Source of the DNA: Paraspadella gotoi
Lineage: Eukaryota; Chaetognatha
Reading direction: 5' to 3'
Assembly (NCBI GenBank): GCA_051294375.1
Contig: CM119264.1
Coordinates: forward strand, 24,603,842 to 24,667,841
Length of the DNA: 64,000 nucleotides
Shown piece after piece: positions 43,666-57,680 of the stretch. How positions within the stretch are numbered: the first letter of the stretch is position 1; each line of letters starts with the position of its first letter. The notes beneath the pieces were generated by a model that was given only the letters and a program-made list of their open reading frames with translations, ran no database searches and was not told the DNA's origin. Both the position numbers and the translations under genes were made by a program.

Positions 43666-44469
43666 CGACCGAGGCCAAAGAAAGCAAACTCGTTCTCACA
43701 AACGAATTAAAAAAGGAAAAACCCTTGAGAGAAGCTCTTGTCTTGGGAAGTGGACACTGGGAAGACTGGGCAGTGGGCAATAGGCATTGCCCGTCGCTGC
43801 CCGTCTCACAGACAAAGATCGGCTTCCTTGACGACCTCTTCGAGACACACCCGACGCGGCGGCCTTTACTTACCCCGCCTTACCCTGTCCCGACGCATCG
43901 TTTGACCGCTCGGGCGAAGAGAAAACTTTGTTTGTAATCAAAATAACTTTCATCTGGTTTGTCTGTTTGGAGTGTGAAGGAGTGTTTAGGAGTCTTGAGG
44001 AGTGGTGTTTAAAAACCGGTGGGGGTTAAGACAGGGAGGTCTTAGGGATGAAGTGGGAGGCGGATGAGGGAGAGAGAGGGTGTCGTTCGTCCAGGAACGC
44101 GCACACTTTCTCTCTAGGTGGACGACAACATTACTAAATGTCGCGATTTATTAATTCATAAAAAAAATTTAAATATTAAGTCTACGGAATAAAAATGATA
44201 AAATACATGATTTACCTCAGAATTCCTCAGAGTTTATATTTATCACATCCTAACAATCTTTATCCCAATCACAGTTTTGAATATAATTAATATTATCGAT
44301 CAAGCTTCATCCTTATTCAATCAACTATACTAAATTACTAATCAATCGAGACTAATTTTACTAATATTCAAATCTCCAAAATTTCAACTGATTAAAAACT
44401 ATTTCCCTCCGACCAGATTTTCTCGGCAAAAAAAAAAGGTTTGAGTAAACAATGTCGGATCTGCCCACG

Positions 44470-44790
44470 GTCATTAGCAGTAATTAATTAATAAATTAGT
44501 TAAAAGATTAATTACACATTAATTAATTTTTAATTTTTTATTTAATTAATTATTTTATTTAATGATTAATTGTTTGCACAAACTTGTTTGTTTTTAGGTC
44601 TGTTCGTCAGGTCACTGAGAAACGACAAAAGCAACGACGACTATGATGGCGACGACGACGACGACGAAATAACATTGACGATGATTAATTGAATGAATGA
44701 TTGATTAATTAATTAATTAGTTAATTGGTTGATTAATTGTATATTTTATTTATTGATTAATTAATTGATTAAATGAATAATTAATGTAAC
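44470..44790. repeat. TTAATTAA-rich, self-complementary stretch in block C1
   Basis: Repeated TTAATTAA/ATTAATTA words, interrupted by an ACG array at 44642-44668. Extremely AT-rich and able to form many small hairpins. The counterpart is at 52010-52320. Confidence 0.8.
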
Positions 44791-45146
44791 TGACATTTAT
44801 ATTTGATATAAAAAAAAAACATAATCAAATAGTGAAACTGTTTTTTTTTGTTTTTTCCATTTAAACTCATTTTTACTCGGACGATTCCATCGAAACTTGA
44901 TTTCCTGCTTAATCACACACTTCTTAACACACACACACACAAAATTTCAAGTCAATCGCCCCATCCACACATGAGTAATTGGCGTTCAAAGCTAAGTGGG
45001 GACGGATGGATGGACAGACAGACGGACGGACGGACGGCCATCATTTTTTTGCATAATTTTCTATAATTCGATGTTCTGAGATGATATAAGTGACATACCG
45101 ACAAGATAATGGGTGGCGACCGACAGATCGACAAAGTGAAATATAG

Positions 45147-45177
45147 AGCCGGAATCTGCTGATAAGCAGATCCGGCT
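45147..45177. other. Perfect-stem hairpin followed by A run
   Basis: AGCCGG, a bulged A, then ATCTGCT pair with AGCAGAT and CCGGCT around a GATA loop. A 9-A run follows. In the other copy (about 52696-52726) the stem is damaged by single-base differences. Function unknown. Confidence 0.5.
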
Positions 45178-45385
45178 AAAAAAAAACCCGGCGGCCGAGA
45201 AATTCCGTCGTCTGCATAATTGAGTCGCGAGAAGAAATTGGATTTTGGAGGAAAATGAATAATCGAAGGAAAGAGAGAAGTTGTTTTGTGGCTTCGACCG
45301 CCAGAGGCGCGGTGAGGGAAAGGAATGGAATTCCCGAGCGAAAACGAGGAGGTAAACAAGATGGAGACGATGGGGGGGAGGTGTT

Positions 45386-45387
45386 GG

Positions 45388-45419
<32 letters not shown>
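45386..45419 (+). repeat. (CGT)n microsatellite in block C1
   Basis: About 33 bp of GTC units. It encodes a Ser run in the plus frame 45255-45494 and an Asp run on the minus strand. The counterpart is at 52938-52964. The flanking frames are not conserved between copies. Confidence 0.9.
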
Positions 45420-47182
45420 TTCCTGGCTGTCGCCGGTACGAGAACCAAAACACTAAAAATAAAAATAGAAACCAAAACAAGAAAACATAAATAAAACAGA
45501 AAAAAAAGTGACAAAACACGAGACGATCTAATCATCGGTTGCAAAATATTCAGAATCCTGATAAAACTTACAACGACTTACTACTGCTTGTCAGATCTCA
45601 CTGCAATGAAATACGGCGGCCAAATTTGATGGTTTTATTGAATTAACTTCAGTCAAATTTAATTCGCGATTCCCATTTCCCACATTTGTCCGAAGGATTA
45701 GGAAATGAAAATTTTATTGCTGCAATTGTGAAAATCTCCCAGAAACAATGCCAATTCAAAAACCTTCTACTTGACAGCCTTGTCAGTGCCACTATGTCTA
45801 ACTCGCAACGTAAAACATATCGATTCTCTCGACATCCGAAAGTTAAGTGTTAAACTAATCCTGTGTGACAGACATCGCGTGAACGTTTTCTCACCTTCCA
45901 GAGAGTTAACGATCGATCCAATCACAGCACAAAACATCACAAAATCACAATCGCCTCAGACGCTTTTCAACACCCGAGACTCGCCAAATGCCACCAGCAC
46001 CAACACCTGGTAAACAAAACCATCAACCCGGCCGCAGCCGCCGCCGCTGCCGACGCAGCCGGAGCAACCTACGGCGCAGCCGACCCGGATTCAGGGTCGA
46101 ACCCTCTTTCAGTTAACCGCAGAGTTTTCTCGAGTCGATTCCGGGAAAGTGTGATGGGGGCTTAGAATGGGGATAGGGGAGTGAGAAGGGGGTTTTACTG
46201 GGGTGGTTTTGGGGTGAAAATCTCTACTTGGGGAGAGAGAAGAGTCGGTCTTTAAGATGAGTGAATTTGGGGCAGCGTTTCACACGAAAGTTATCAGTGG
46301 GGAGTCGGTTTATGAGGGCAGATCATGAGGAGAGAGAAATCGGGTCATTAAAAGGGGGGGTGGGGGAAGAGAAATGATTTGTGAGTTGGTCGGGGATGAG
46401 AGATTAGAGAGGATATTATGACGATTGTTCGTTCGTTCTCTGTTTAAAATGAACCGATATTATTACGTTTGTAAACAATCAGTCACCAATGATTTTCAGT
46501 GAGAAAGAAATTCGGTGTCTTCCTTTTTAAGATCCTTGGGAAAAATCTTGAATGGAGTCGAGTTGAGAAATAAAAAAAAGTCTTTGAAGGGAATACATTT
46601 AGTTGTTGTGGTCTAAAGGAAGAAAGAAAGAAAGAAAGATAAAAGGGTTTAGTGAGAGAAAAAGTAGAGAAAAAAGAAATAGGGAAAATAGAAAAGGAAG
46701 AGGTAGGAGGGGGGGGAAAGGAATAAGGAAAAGGAAAAAAAGGAAAGGGAAGAGGAAAAGGGGTCAACCTTGAATACGAAGGTCTTTTCGCGGGATTTTG
46801 TTTCGTAAGTGGGCGTGGCGTGAGCCAAGGTTTGACGCAACATGCGAGAAAACAACATCGCTCTCTCTTTATTTTCCTCTCTCTCTTGGTATTTTTCTCC
46901 TTTTGCCACCCAAGACTGAAGATGTGACAGTGTACAAGTGATTATCTACGGTGAGAGATGTTTTACATGCGTACGAAGAGAACAATGGCTTAATTTATTT
47001 TAGTTTTCGAACCAAATCATTAAGTAGGCTGATTTCGTCATTTCTAATGAGAAACTTTGCCCATCTTCCGACACCCGAGCTGCTGCACTCCTCACAAGAT
47101 CAAGACGGGTGCCCGACTGTCCTCTTCCTTCTCAGCGGCGAATTGATTAATTTCGCGTTGGGCGATCCTGAGGGGCTTCTGA

Positions 47183-47212
47183 GTCTCTCTCTCTCTCGTC
47201 TCTCTCTCTCCT

Positions 47213-47291
<79 letters not shown>
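47183..47291 (+). repeat. (CT)n microsatellite in block C1
   Basis: About 108 bp with few interruptions. The counterpart at 54903-54948 is shorter and continues into irregular sequence (54949-55080). Confidence 0.9.
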
Positions 47292-47293
<2 letters not shown>

Positions 47294-47756
47294 CTTCTCC
47301 CTCCCCCAAGTATAGCTCTTATCTCTCGTCATCTCTCTCACTCTCTCATATCTCTCTCTCTTTCTCAAGGTGATTTTCGTGTGATGATTAAAGCTTAATC
47401 ATTTTCGCACTCGGCTCTTGGTTTCTTCCGCTCCTACAACAGCTCTCGATATTATTTACACTTCACCTCTCACACATATTCACACTTTACTTTTCGTTCT
47501 TTTTCTCACTTCGACTTTCACGCTTTAATCAAAATTTGACGATTCGTATTTTCTTTAACAGTTTTTCAATCGTGAATTTGCATATTCCATATTGAGCGCT
47601 GTTTTTTTGCTTTCTCGACTTTTTTCTTGGTCTCTCTTCGCACGATTCGAATTATTCAAGATTAACTTTCTCATTTCTAAGAAATAATACTTTTTTACTC
47701 TCTTGTACTTTCAATTACTTAGTTTCATCCTTTTTTTTATTTCAACGAGTAATTTT

Positions 47757-47860
47757 AAATCATATCATATAATCATCAAATCATACCATCATCATATCAT
47801 ATCATCATCATATCATCATAATATCATATCATATCATCATCATATCATATCCTATCAATC
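47757..47860 (+). repeat. (ATCAT)n repeat in block C1
   Basis: About 100 bp of ATCAT/ATCATC words. The counterpart at 55550-55640 is broken by single-base changes. Confidence 0.85.
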
Positions 47861-47939
47861 CGATCCTATGTTTTTGGCGCGGATTCCAATTCCTCCTCAC
47901 ACGTTTCTCAATCACGGCCTCATCCTCTTTCGCTTCTGC

Positions 47940-47941
<2 letters not shown>

Positions 47942-48023
<82 letters not shown>

Positions 48024-48024
48024 A
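47942..48024 (+). repeat. (CT)n microsatellite in block C1
   Basis: About 83 bp of CT. The counterpart at 55739-55806 is irregular. Confidence 0.9.
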
Positions 48025-48131
48025 CCTGCGCGGTGAGCCTCAATAGTCTCAATCAGCGTCTACTGTCGGTGCCTCAAATGTGTTGTTTTTAGTTGCGCCG
48101 CGAGTACTCGCTGAGCAACTCTATAAGTCAC

Positions 48132-48153
48132 TTTTCGGTCGGTCGGTCGGTCC
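48132..48153 (+). repeat. Short (GGTC)n in block C1
   Basis: About four GGTC units. The counterpart at 55906-56048 is expanded to about 140 bp. Confidence 0.85.
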
Positions 48154-48369
48154 GTTGGTATGTCTGTCTATCGGTCTGTCCCATTTACGTTAAAAACGCT
48201 TATAACTTGCCTATAGTTTGTTGCTCATTTGTTAAAATTAAATCTAAGCGACTACTGGCGCCGCCGTTTGTTTTTCAAGAACTCTTATAAGTAAAAAGAA
48301 AAGTAATGCTGCGCAACACCTTGGAATAACCCTTCCTTGTTTTTCTTGGAGGAAACAACTGATTACGTA

Positions 48370-48717
48370 TCTCTCTCTCTCTCTTTCTCTCTCTGTCTCT
48401 CTCTCTCTCTCTCCCTCTCTCTCCCTCTCTTTTTCTCCCCTTGAATCGAAGCCAACAAATAAGGATATTATAACTCCTCATACGCATGATATAAAAACCA
48501 CAACAAAATAGTTAGGAGATTTGATATTTAGACTTTCGTCTACTTTTTCCGGAAAAAAAGATTTTGACTTCATTTAGGGAGTTTATTTGATAACAAATTA
48601 AAGGGAAACCAAAAAAAACCAAGCAAACAAAATAAAACTTTGATTATTCATCAACTAACTACGCAGATTCTCCTTAGTTTATTCATCGTTCTACTATCAA
48701 TTTAATCACTCTCTCTG

Positions 48718-48753
<36 letters not shown>

Positions 48754-48773
48754 CCTCTCTCTCTCTCTCTCCT
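48370..48773 (+). repeat. Two (CT)n tracts in block C1
   Basis: CT at 48370-48432 and 48712-48773, separated by AT-rich unique sequence. Counterparts are at 56266-56307 and 56586-56651. Confidence 0.9.
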
Positions 48774-49538
48774 CCTTTTCTTTTAATCCCCTTTCTCAAG
48801 CTGCCAATGCCTGGCTTTTACTCTCCGCTTTTACAAAACTAATCCGCTTACAACAAATTGAAAAACGCCAACGGTGAAAATCCCGCCGAGTCGAAGTCCG
48901 CACTTTTTTCCCTGTTTATTTTGTCGGAATTAAATTTCCTCCACATTTTTTTTTTTGTTCTTAGATTTTAATTTATTTTTTTTTTTGTTATCGAGATTCG
49001 GGATCGCTGGTGTTGTCGTTGTTGTTGTCGGCTTCGGAAGTGGAGAAGGGTGCTCCGGCGTGGGAGAAAGAAAAGAAACTTAGGTGGGAAATGAATTTGA
49101 GGAAAAAGATAATGAAATGGAAGAAGGAGAAAAAGATTTAGTAAGTAACTGATGTTAATAAATAACATGTAAAAAAGTCCTTTTCTATATTTACTTTTTA
49201 TAAACGCAGCAGATACCCGAAGCTCGACTTTCCTGGCACTAATAAATCAATCAACGACATATCGTACTTCTGAATTTGCAACAAACTTTTTTCTCTTTCT
49301 CTATTGATATTCATACGCGGATCGACCAACGTAGTAAATTCAGTTCATCAGTTTCCTCAACTATGATAAACTCTCATCCTCCTTCCTTGTTCCACCTGCC
49401 CTTTTCTTTTCCTCCCCTTTCTTTTACCCCCTCCCCTTTCATTTTCCTCGCTCCCCTTCTTTTGTCCATCTTTCCTTCCAACCCCGACAATGACCCTGAA
49501 ACAGATGCTTCTTTCGTTCGCTTTCGATGTCGTAAGAG

Positions 49539-49542
49539 AGAG

Positions 49543-49614
<72 letters not shown>

Positions 49615-49718
49615 TAGAAAGGGAGAGAGAGAGAGTGATTCATGGTGTCATATCGAGCAAAGTAGATACGATTAAAGTAGGAGCCGCATGACACAGTAGT
49701 CGGGTACACCATCGAGTG

Positions 49719-49811
<93 letters not shown>
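49539..49811 (+). repeat. Two (GA)n tracts in block C1
   Basis: GA at 49539-49636 and 49722-49811, separated by about 85 bp. Counterparts are at 57415-57513 and 57598-57680. Confidence 0.95.
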
Positions 49812-49813
<2 letters not shown>

Positions 49814-50223
49814 GATATGAGCCCAATCAGGTTGTAAAATCACTACCAGATGTTCTTCGCGTGATGATGACCCGTGGGGCGGAACTCGGGATCCGCGGGG
49901 ACGAAATCACAACGAGAAATCTTTTCCGCTCGGGAGTTGTTGGGAAGAAGGAGAAGAGAAGGAGAGGAGAAAGAGAAGGAAAGAGAAAGAGGAAGAAAGA
50001 GAAAGAGAAAAGAAGGAGAGCAAAAAGAAAAAGGTAAAAAAAAGGAGTAGAAGAAGATTCATTTCTTTGGAGGAAGTAGGATTATCTTAGGAATGATCTT
50101 CTTAGAACAAAAGGGATCATGAATTTAAACTTTAGAAGATTCATTTTGAATTGAAATTCACATGAGAGAAATCCTGAATTAAAAACAGATTCGAGGAAAG
50201 GAAAGGAAAGGTCCAATTCCCTA

Positions 50224-50240
50224 GAGAGAGAGAGAGAGAT

Positions 50241-50272
<32 letters not shown>

Positions 50273-50372
50273 GGAGAGAGAGAGGAGAGAGAGAGAGATA
50301 TTTTTCGTTGCAAGATTTTAAAGTAGATTTGGAAGGAGATTTGGAAGGAGATTTGGAAGGAGATTTACAAGG
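50224..50372 (+). repeat. (GA)n plus 12-bp repeat GGAAGGAGATTT
   Basis: GA-rich to 50299, then four units of GGAAGGAGATTT (50327-50372), which give an Asp-Leu-Glu-Gly run in the plus frame 50239-50427. The counterpart is at 58091-58240. Confidence 0.9.
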
Positions 50373-53300
50373 GATAATGAAACTGATTCGGGAGGCAGAC
50401 TATTCCATCCCCGTCACCAGAAACTGAAGACCGTGACGCCGTGACACAGTGACACGAACTCGGCAATTCAGTGACACGACGTCACGAGGACCCCCGTCGT
50501 TTTGAATACGACGAGTTACGTGACGCGAGTTAAATTATTAATTCAAATTTTCTATTAATCGCTTTCATCACGAGAAATTCAATTCAGGCGGACTTAATTC
50601 ATTATTATTTTGACTAAATTATATTCATGAAATTGGTACAACCAATATAATTATTTTAGTTTATATGTACAAGGGAGTTAGAATTACACAATATTGCCGT
50701 ACATTGACGGACAACTACAGTCAGTGGCATAAGGGAGTATTTTACTACTTCCGATTAAAATACTGATAATTTGTGTTGTCGATTTTGTGGAAGCACAAAA
50801 TCGTCGTCGTCGTTTTCGTCGTCGTAGTCGTCGTCATCGTCCATGCATTCGATATTCCACGCGAGTCTCCCTGGACCTCACATCAACTGTGACTGTGAGC
50901 TCGTGAGTCGAGGATCATCTTGACCATCCTAAGAACAAGGGACGACATATCATCTCCGATTGGGATCAAAGATGGGAGTCACAGATGGAATAATTCACGA
51001 ATACAATCGGTGGATGACAACGGAAATGCAAAGGGAGATTGAAATCTCCGGAAGAGCAAGACGACGAAGGACGAAAATTGTCTTTCGGCCATCGATCCAT
51101 CGATTCTTCGTTTGACCACCGACGATGATGTTGAAGCGATGACGACGACGATGACGACGACGACGAACGGTTCGACCCGAGGGCCAAAGAAAGCAAACTC
51201 GTTTTTCACAAACGAATTATAAAAGGAAAACCCTTGAGAGAAAGCTCTTGTCTTGGAATGACACTGGAAGACTGGGCAAGTGGCGAAATAGGCATGCCCG
51301 TCGCTGCCCGTCTCACAGACAAAGATCGGCTTCCTTGACGACCTCTTTAGAGACCACACCGCACGACGCGGCGGCTTTACTTACCCCGCCTTAACCCTGT
51401 CCGACGCATCGTTTGACGAGTCGGGCGAAAGAGAACTTTGTTTTGTAATCAAAATACTTTCAAATCTGGTTTGTCTGTTTGGAGTGGTGAAGGAGTGGTT
51501 ATAGAAGTCTTGGAGGAGTGGGTGTTTAAAAACCCGGTGGGGGTTAAGCAGGGAGGTCCTTAGGGATGAAGTGGGAGGCCCGGAAATGAGGGAGAGAGGA
51601 GGGTGTCCGTTCGTCAGGTAACGCGCACGACTTTCTCTCTAGGTGGAACCGACAACATTACTAAATGCGGCGATTTATAAATTCATAAAAAAAAATTTTA
51701 ATATTAAGTCTTCGGAAATAAAAAAATGATAAAATACATGATTTTACCTCAGAATCGCGCAGAGTTTATATTATCACATCCTAACAATCTTTATCCAAAT
51801 CACACAGTTGAATATAATTATATTATCGATTCAGCTTCATCCTTATTCAATCAACTATACTAAATTCAATCGAGACTAATTCTTACTAAATTTCAAATCT
51901 CTAAAATTTCAACTGATTAAAAACTATTATCCCTCCGACCAAGAATTTTCTCGGCAAAAAAAAAAAAGGTTTGAGTAAACAATGTCGGATCTGCCACGGT
52001 CATTAGCAGTAATTAATTAATAAATAGTTAAAAAGATTAATTACACATTAATTAATTTTTAATTTTTTATTTAATTAATTATTTTATTTAAATGATTAAT
52101 TGTTTACAAACTTGTTTGTTTTAGGTCTGTTACGTCAGGTCACTGAGAAACGACAAAAAGCAACGACGACTATGATGGCGACGACGAACGACGACGAATA
52201 ACATTGAGGATGAATTAATTGAATGAATGATTGATTAATTAATTAATTAGTTAATTGATGATTTAATTTGTATATTTTATTTATTGATTAATTAATTGAT
52301 TAAAATGAATAATTAATGTAACTGACATTTATATTTGATATTAAAAAAACATAAATCAAATAGTGAAACTGTTTTTTTTGTTTTTTACCATATTAAACTC
52401 TTTTTTTACTTCGGATGATTCACCAATCGAAAAGCTTGATTATCACTGAGCTATAATCACACACTTCTTAACACAGCACACCACACAAATTTCAAGTCAA
52501 TCGCCCCCATCCACACATGAGTAATTGGCGTTCAAAAGCTAAAGTGGGGACGGATGGATGGACAGACAGACGGACGGACGAGCGGCCATCATTTTTTTTG
52601 ATAATTTCTAATAATTCGATTTCTTGAGATTAATATAAGATGAACATCCAACAAGATAATGGCTGGCGACCGACAGATCGACAAGTGAAAATATAGAGCG
52701 GGAATCTGCTGATAAGCAATCCGGCCTAAAAACCAGCGGCACAGAGAAATTCCGTCGTCTGCATAAATTGGAGTCGCGAGAAGAAAAATTGGATTTTGGA
52801 GGAAAATGAATAATCGAAGGAAAGAGAGAAGTTGTTTTGTGGCTTCGAAACCGCCAGAAGGCGCGGTGAGTGGAAAGAATGGAATCCCGAGCGCAACGAG
52901 GAGGTAAACAAGATGGAGACATGGGGGGAGGTGTTGCGGTCGTCGTCGTCGTCGTCGTCGTCGCCGTTCCTGGCTGTCGCCGGTACGAGAACCAAAACAC
53001 TAAAAATAAAAAATAGAAAACGCAAAACAAGAAACAAAATAAAACAGAAAAAAAAAGTGACAAAACACGAGACGATCTAATCTGATCGAGATTTGCAAAA
53101 ATATTCAGAATCCTGATAAAACTACACGACTTACTATACGCTTGTCAGATCTCACTGCAATGAAATACGGGCGGCCAAATTGATGGTTTTATTGGAATTA
53201 ATTTCAAGTCAAATTTAATTGTCGCAGATTCCCAATTTTCCCGACATTTGTCCGACAGGATTAGGAAAATGGAAATTTTATTGCTGCAGATTGTGAAAAT

Positions 53301-55905
53301 CTCACAGAAACAATGGCAATGTTCAAAACCTTTCTACTTGACAGCCTTGTCAGTGCCCCCCTATGTCTAACTCGGCAACGTAAAACATATAACGATTCTC
53401 TCGACATTCCGAAAGTACACGTGTTAAACTAATCACCTGTGTGTGACAGACATCGCGTGAACGTTTTCTCAGCCTTCCGAGAGAGCTTAACGATCGATCG
53501 CAATCAGCAGCACCAAAACATCAACAAAAATCACAATCGCCTAGACCGCTTTTTCAACAAACCGCAGACTGGCCAAATGCCACCAGAGCACCAACAACCT
53601 GGTAACAAACCCATCGAACCACGGCCGCAGCCAGCCGGCCGCTGCCGAACGCCAGCCGGAGCAACCTACGGCGCAGCCGACCCCGGATTCAGGGTCGAAC
53701 CCTCTTTCAGTTAACCGCAAGAGTTTTCTCGGAGTCGATATCCGGGAAATGTGATGGGGCTTAGAAAGGGGATAGGGGTAAGTGAGATAGGGGGGTTAAT
53801 ACTGGGGTGGTTTTGGGTGAAAATCTTACTTTGGGGAGAGAGAAAGTCCGGTCTTTAAGATGAGTGAATTTGGGGCAGCGTTCCACACGAAGTTATCATG
53901 GGGATCGTTTATGAGGGCAGATCAATGAGGAGAAGAGAAATCGGGATCACTTAAAAAGGGGGGGGGTGGGGGTAAGTAGAAATGAATTTGTGAGTTTGTC
54001 GGGGATGAAGAGATTAGGAGAGGATATTCATGACGATTGTTTCGTTCGTTCTCTGTCTTTAAAATGGAATCCGATGATTTATTAGAGCGGTCTTGTAAAC
54101 AAATCAGTCACCGATGATGTTTCAGTGAGAAAGCAAATTCTTGCGCTGTCTTCCTTTTTAAGAGTCCCTATGGGAGGAAACATCTTTGAATGGAGTCGAG
54201 TTGAGAAATAAAAAAAAGAAATCTTTGAAGGGAATAGCATTTAGTTGCTTGAGTGGTCTAAAGGGTAAGAAAGACAAGCAATAAGATGGAGAAGGTTATG
54301 AGAAGAAAAAAGTAGAGAAAAAAGAAAATAAGGGGAAAAAGAAGAAGAAGGTAGGCCAGGGGGAGGAATAGAGGAAAAGGAAAAAAAGGGAGGGAAAAAG
54401 GAAAGGGAAGACAAAACGACTCTCCAAATACGAAGGTATTTTCGGCGGATTTTGTTTCGTAAGTAGGTGCGTGGGCGTGAGAGCCAAGGTATGTGACGCA
54501 AACATGCGAGAAAACACATGCCGCTCCCTCTGTTTATACTTTCCATCTCGTCAGTCTTATGTATTTTTTCTCTTTTGCCACCCAAGACTGAAGATGTGGA
54601 CATGTGTATCAAGTGATGTATCTATGCCGGGTGAGAGATGTTTTACAATGCCGTACGAAGAGGAACACTATCGTGCTGATAATATACTTTATTATACCTT
54701 AGAGGCTTTCGAAGAGAGGAGTAGTGTAAGTAGCGGGCCTGATATTCGTCATTTCTAATGAGAAACTTGGCCCATCTTCCCAGACACCGAGCTGCTGACA
54801 CTCCTCACAAGATCAAGACGGGTGGCCCGACTGTCGCTTTCCATTCCTCAGCGAGGCGAATTGATTAATTTCGCGTTGGGGCGATCCTGAGGGGCTTCTG
54901 AGTCTCTCTCTCTCTCTCTCTCTCTCTCCTCTCTTCTCTGTGCCTCTCTCTTCACGGCTATGCTCGTCTCTCATACTCTGCTTCTCCTGCAATCTCGTCT
55001 CTCTCGTCTCTCGTCGTTTCATCCGGTCGTCTCCCTCCCCAATAGCTCTTATTCGTCAGCTCTTCTCTCTCTTCTCTTGTTTCTCAAGGTGATTTTCCGG
55101 TGTGATGGAAATTAAAGCTTAGATATTATGACATATTTTCAGCACTCGGCTCTTGGTTTACTTCCCGCTCGAGTCCCCTACACAGCGTTTCAGATATTTA
55201 TAGAACTTCAACTCTCACAACATATTCACACCTTTAACTTTTCAGTTCTTTGAATTCTCACTTGCGACTCTTTCGAACGCTCTTAAATCAAAATTTGAGA
55301 CGATTTCAGTAAATTTTCTTTATACAGTTTTTCAATCGTGGATTTGCATATATCCAATATGAGCGCTGTTTTTTTTTAGTGTCTTTCTGCTACTTTTTCT
55401 TGGTCTCTCTTCGCACGATTCGAATTTATCAAGTATTAACTTTCTCATTTCTCGTAAGAAAAAATTATCTTTTCTTTACTCCTCTTGTAGCGTTTTCACC
55501 TTACTTAGTTTCATCCTTTTATTTTTATTTCAACGTAGTAATTTTAATCATATCATATATTAATCATGCAATCAAAATCATCTGTTATATCATCATCATA
55601 TCGATATCATATTGCATATCAATCACTAAAGTCAATCCTGTCAATCCGATCCTATGTTTTTGGCGCGGATTCCAATTCCTACTTCCACGTTTCTCTCAAT
55701 CACGGCCTCATCCTCTTGGTCGCTTCTCTCGCTCCATCTCTCTCCGTCTTCTCTCTCTCTCTCTTCTCTCCTTCTTCACTCTCTCCTCTCCTTTTCTCTC
55801 TTTTCTTCGACTGCGCGGTGAGCCTCAATAGTCTCAATCAGCGTCTACTGTCGTGCCTCAAATGTGTTGTTTTTAGTTGCGCGCGAGTACTCGCTGAGCA
55901 ACGTC

Positions 55906-56048
55906 GATCGGTCGGTCGGTCGGTCGGTCGGCTCGGTCGGGTCAGGTCGGTCGGTCGGTCGTTCGGTCGTTCGGGGTCGTTCGGTTCGTTCGCCGTTTCG
56001 TTCGGTCGGTCGGATCGTCGGTCCGGTGTATCGGTCCCGCGCGGTCCG
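55906..56048 (+). repeat. Expanded (GGTC)n array in block C2
   Basis: About 140 bp of GGTC/GGTCGTTC units with decayed 3' part, against roughly 20 bp in copy 1. The array is open in several frames (Arg/Ser/Val-Gly on plus, Asp/Arg/Pro/Thr on minus). Confidence 0.9.
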
Positions 56049-56263
56049 TTCGTAGTATGTCTGTCCATCGGTCTGTCCCATTTACGTTAAAAACCTTATA
56101 ACTTGCCTATAGTTTGTTGCTCATTTTGGGAAAATTAAATCTAAGCGACTATGTGGCGCCGCCGTTTGTTTTTCAAGAACTCTTATAAGTAAAAGAAAAG
56201 TAATGCTGCGCAACACCTTGGAATAACCCTTCCTTGTTTTTCTTGGAGAAACAACTGATTACG

Positions 56264-56307
<44 letters not shown>

Positions 56308-56594
56308 CCTTTTTCTCCCTTGAATCGAAGCCACAAATAAGGATATTATAACTCCTCATACGCATGATATAAAACCACAACAAAATAGTTAGGAGATTTT
56401 GATATTTAGACTTTCGTCTACTTTTTCCGGAAAAAAGATTTTGACTTCAATTTAGGGAGTTTATTTGATAAACAAATTAAAGGAAACCAAAAAAAACCAA
56501 GCAAACAAAATAAAACTGTTGATTATTCACAACTAACTACGCAGATTCTCCTTAGTTTATTCACGTTCTACCATCAATTTAATCACTCTCTCTG

Positions 56595-56630
<36 letters not shown>

Positions 56631-57414
56631 CCTCTGCTCTCTCTCTCTCCTCCTTTCTTTTAATCCCCTTCTCAAGCTGCCAATGCTGCTTTACTCTCCG
56701 CTTTTACAAAACTAATCCGCTTACAACAATTGAAAACGCCAACGGTGAAAATCCGCCGAGTCGAAGTCCGCCTTTTTTCCCTGTTTATTTTTGGTCGGAA
56801 TTAATTTCCCGCCACATTTTATTTTTTTGTTCTTAGATTTAATTTATTTTGTTTTTTTTGTTATCGAGATTCGGGATCGGCTGGTGATGTCGTTGTTGTT
56901 GTCGGCTTCTCGGAATGGAGAAGGGATGCTCCGGCGTGGGAGAAGAAAAGAAAACTTAGGTGGGAAATGAATTTGAGGAAAAGATAATGAAATGGAAGAA
57001 GAAGAAGAGATTTAGTAAGTAAATGATGTTAATAAATAACATGTAAAAAAGTCCTTTTTTATATTTACTTTTTATAAACGCAGCAGATACCGAAGCTCGA
57101 TTTCCTGGCACTAATAAATCAATCAACGACATATCGTACTTCTGAATTTGCAACAAACTTTTTTCTCTTCTCTATTGAATATTCATACGCGGATCGACCA
57201 ACGTAAAGTAAATTCAGTTCATCAGTTTCCTCAACTATGATAAACTCTCATCCTCCTTCCTTGTTCCACCTGCCCTTTTCTTTTACCTCCCCTTTTTTTT
57301 ACCCCCTCCCTCTTCATTTTCCTCGCTCCCCTTCTTTTGTCCATCTTTCCTTCCAACCCCAACAATGACCCTGAGAACAGATGCTTCCTTTTCGTTCGCT
57401 TTCGATGTCGTAAG

Positions 57415-57420
57415 AGAGAG

Positions 57421-57495
<75 letters not shown>

Positions 57496-57624
57496 AAGGG
57501 AGAGAGAGAGAGTGATTCATGGTGTCATATCAGCAAGTAGATAAACGATTAAAGTAGGAGCCGCATGACACAGTAGTCGGGTAACCATCGAGTGGCGAGA
57601 GAGAGAGAGAGATAGAGAGAGAAG

Positions 57625-57660
<36 letters not shown>

Positions 57661-57680
57661 AGAAGAGAGAGAAGAGAGAT
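57415..57680 (+). repeat. Two (GA)n tracts in block C2
   Basis: Counterparts of 49539-49811. The second tract has GAT and AAG interruptions that copy 1 lacks. Confidence 0.95.

Larger units (their letters stand above)
43610..51165. repeat. Block C, copy 1 (~7.5 kb)
   Basis: Co-linear with 51165-59065; the offset grows from about 7505 bp at the left end to about 7880 bp at the right. Both ends are ACG triplet arrays (43607-43665 and 51124-51166). Ordered landmarks: CAAAGATCGGCTTCCTTGAC (43814/51319), GACGGATGGATGGACAGACA (45001/52551), TTTTTGGCGCGGATTCC (47871/55657) and TGACTGTGAGCTCGTG (50889/58769). No gene is recognised; open frames are disrupted in one copy or the other. Confidence 0.92.

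Noticed and set aside
46090-46115. AGGGTCGAACCCT as a tRNA T arm (also 53684)
   Set aside because: It is a short 5-bp palindrome with a 3-nt loop, not a 5-bp stem with a 7-nt loop.
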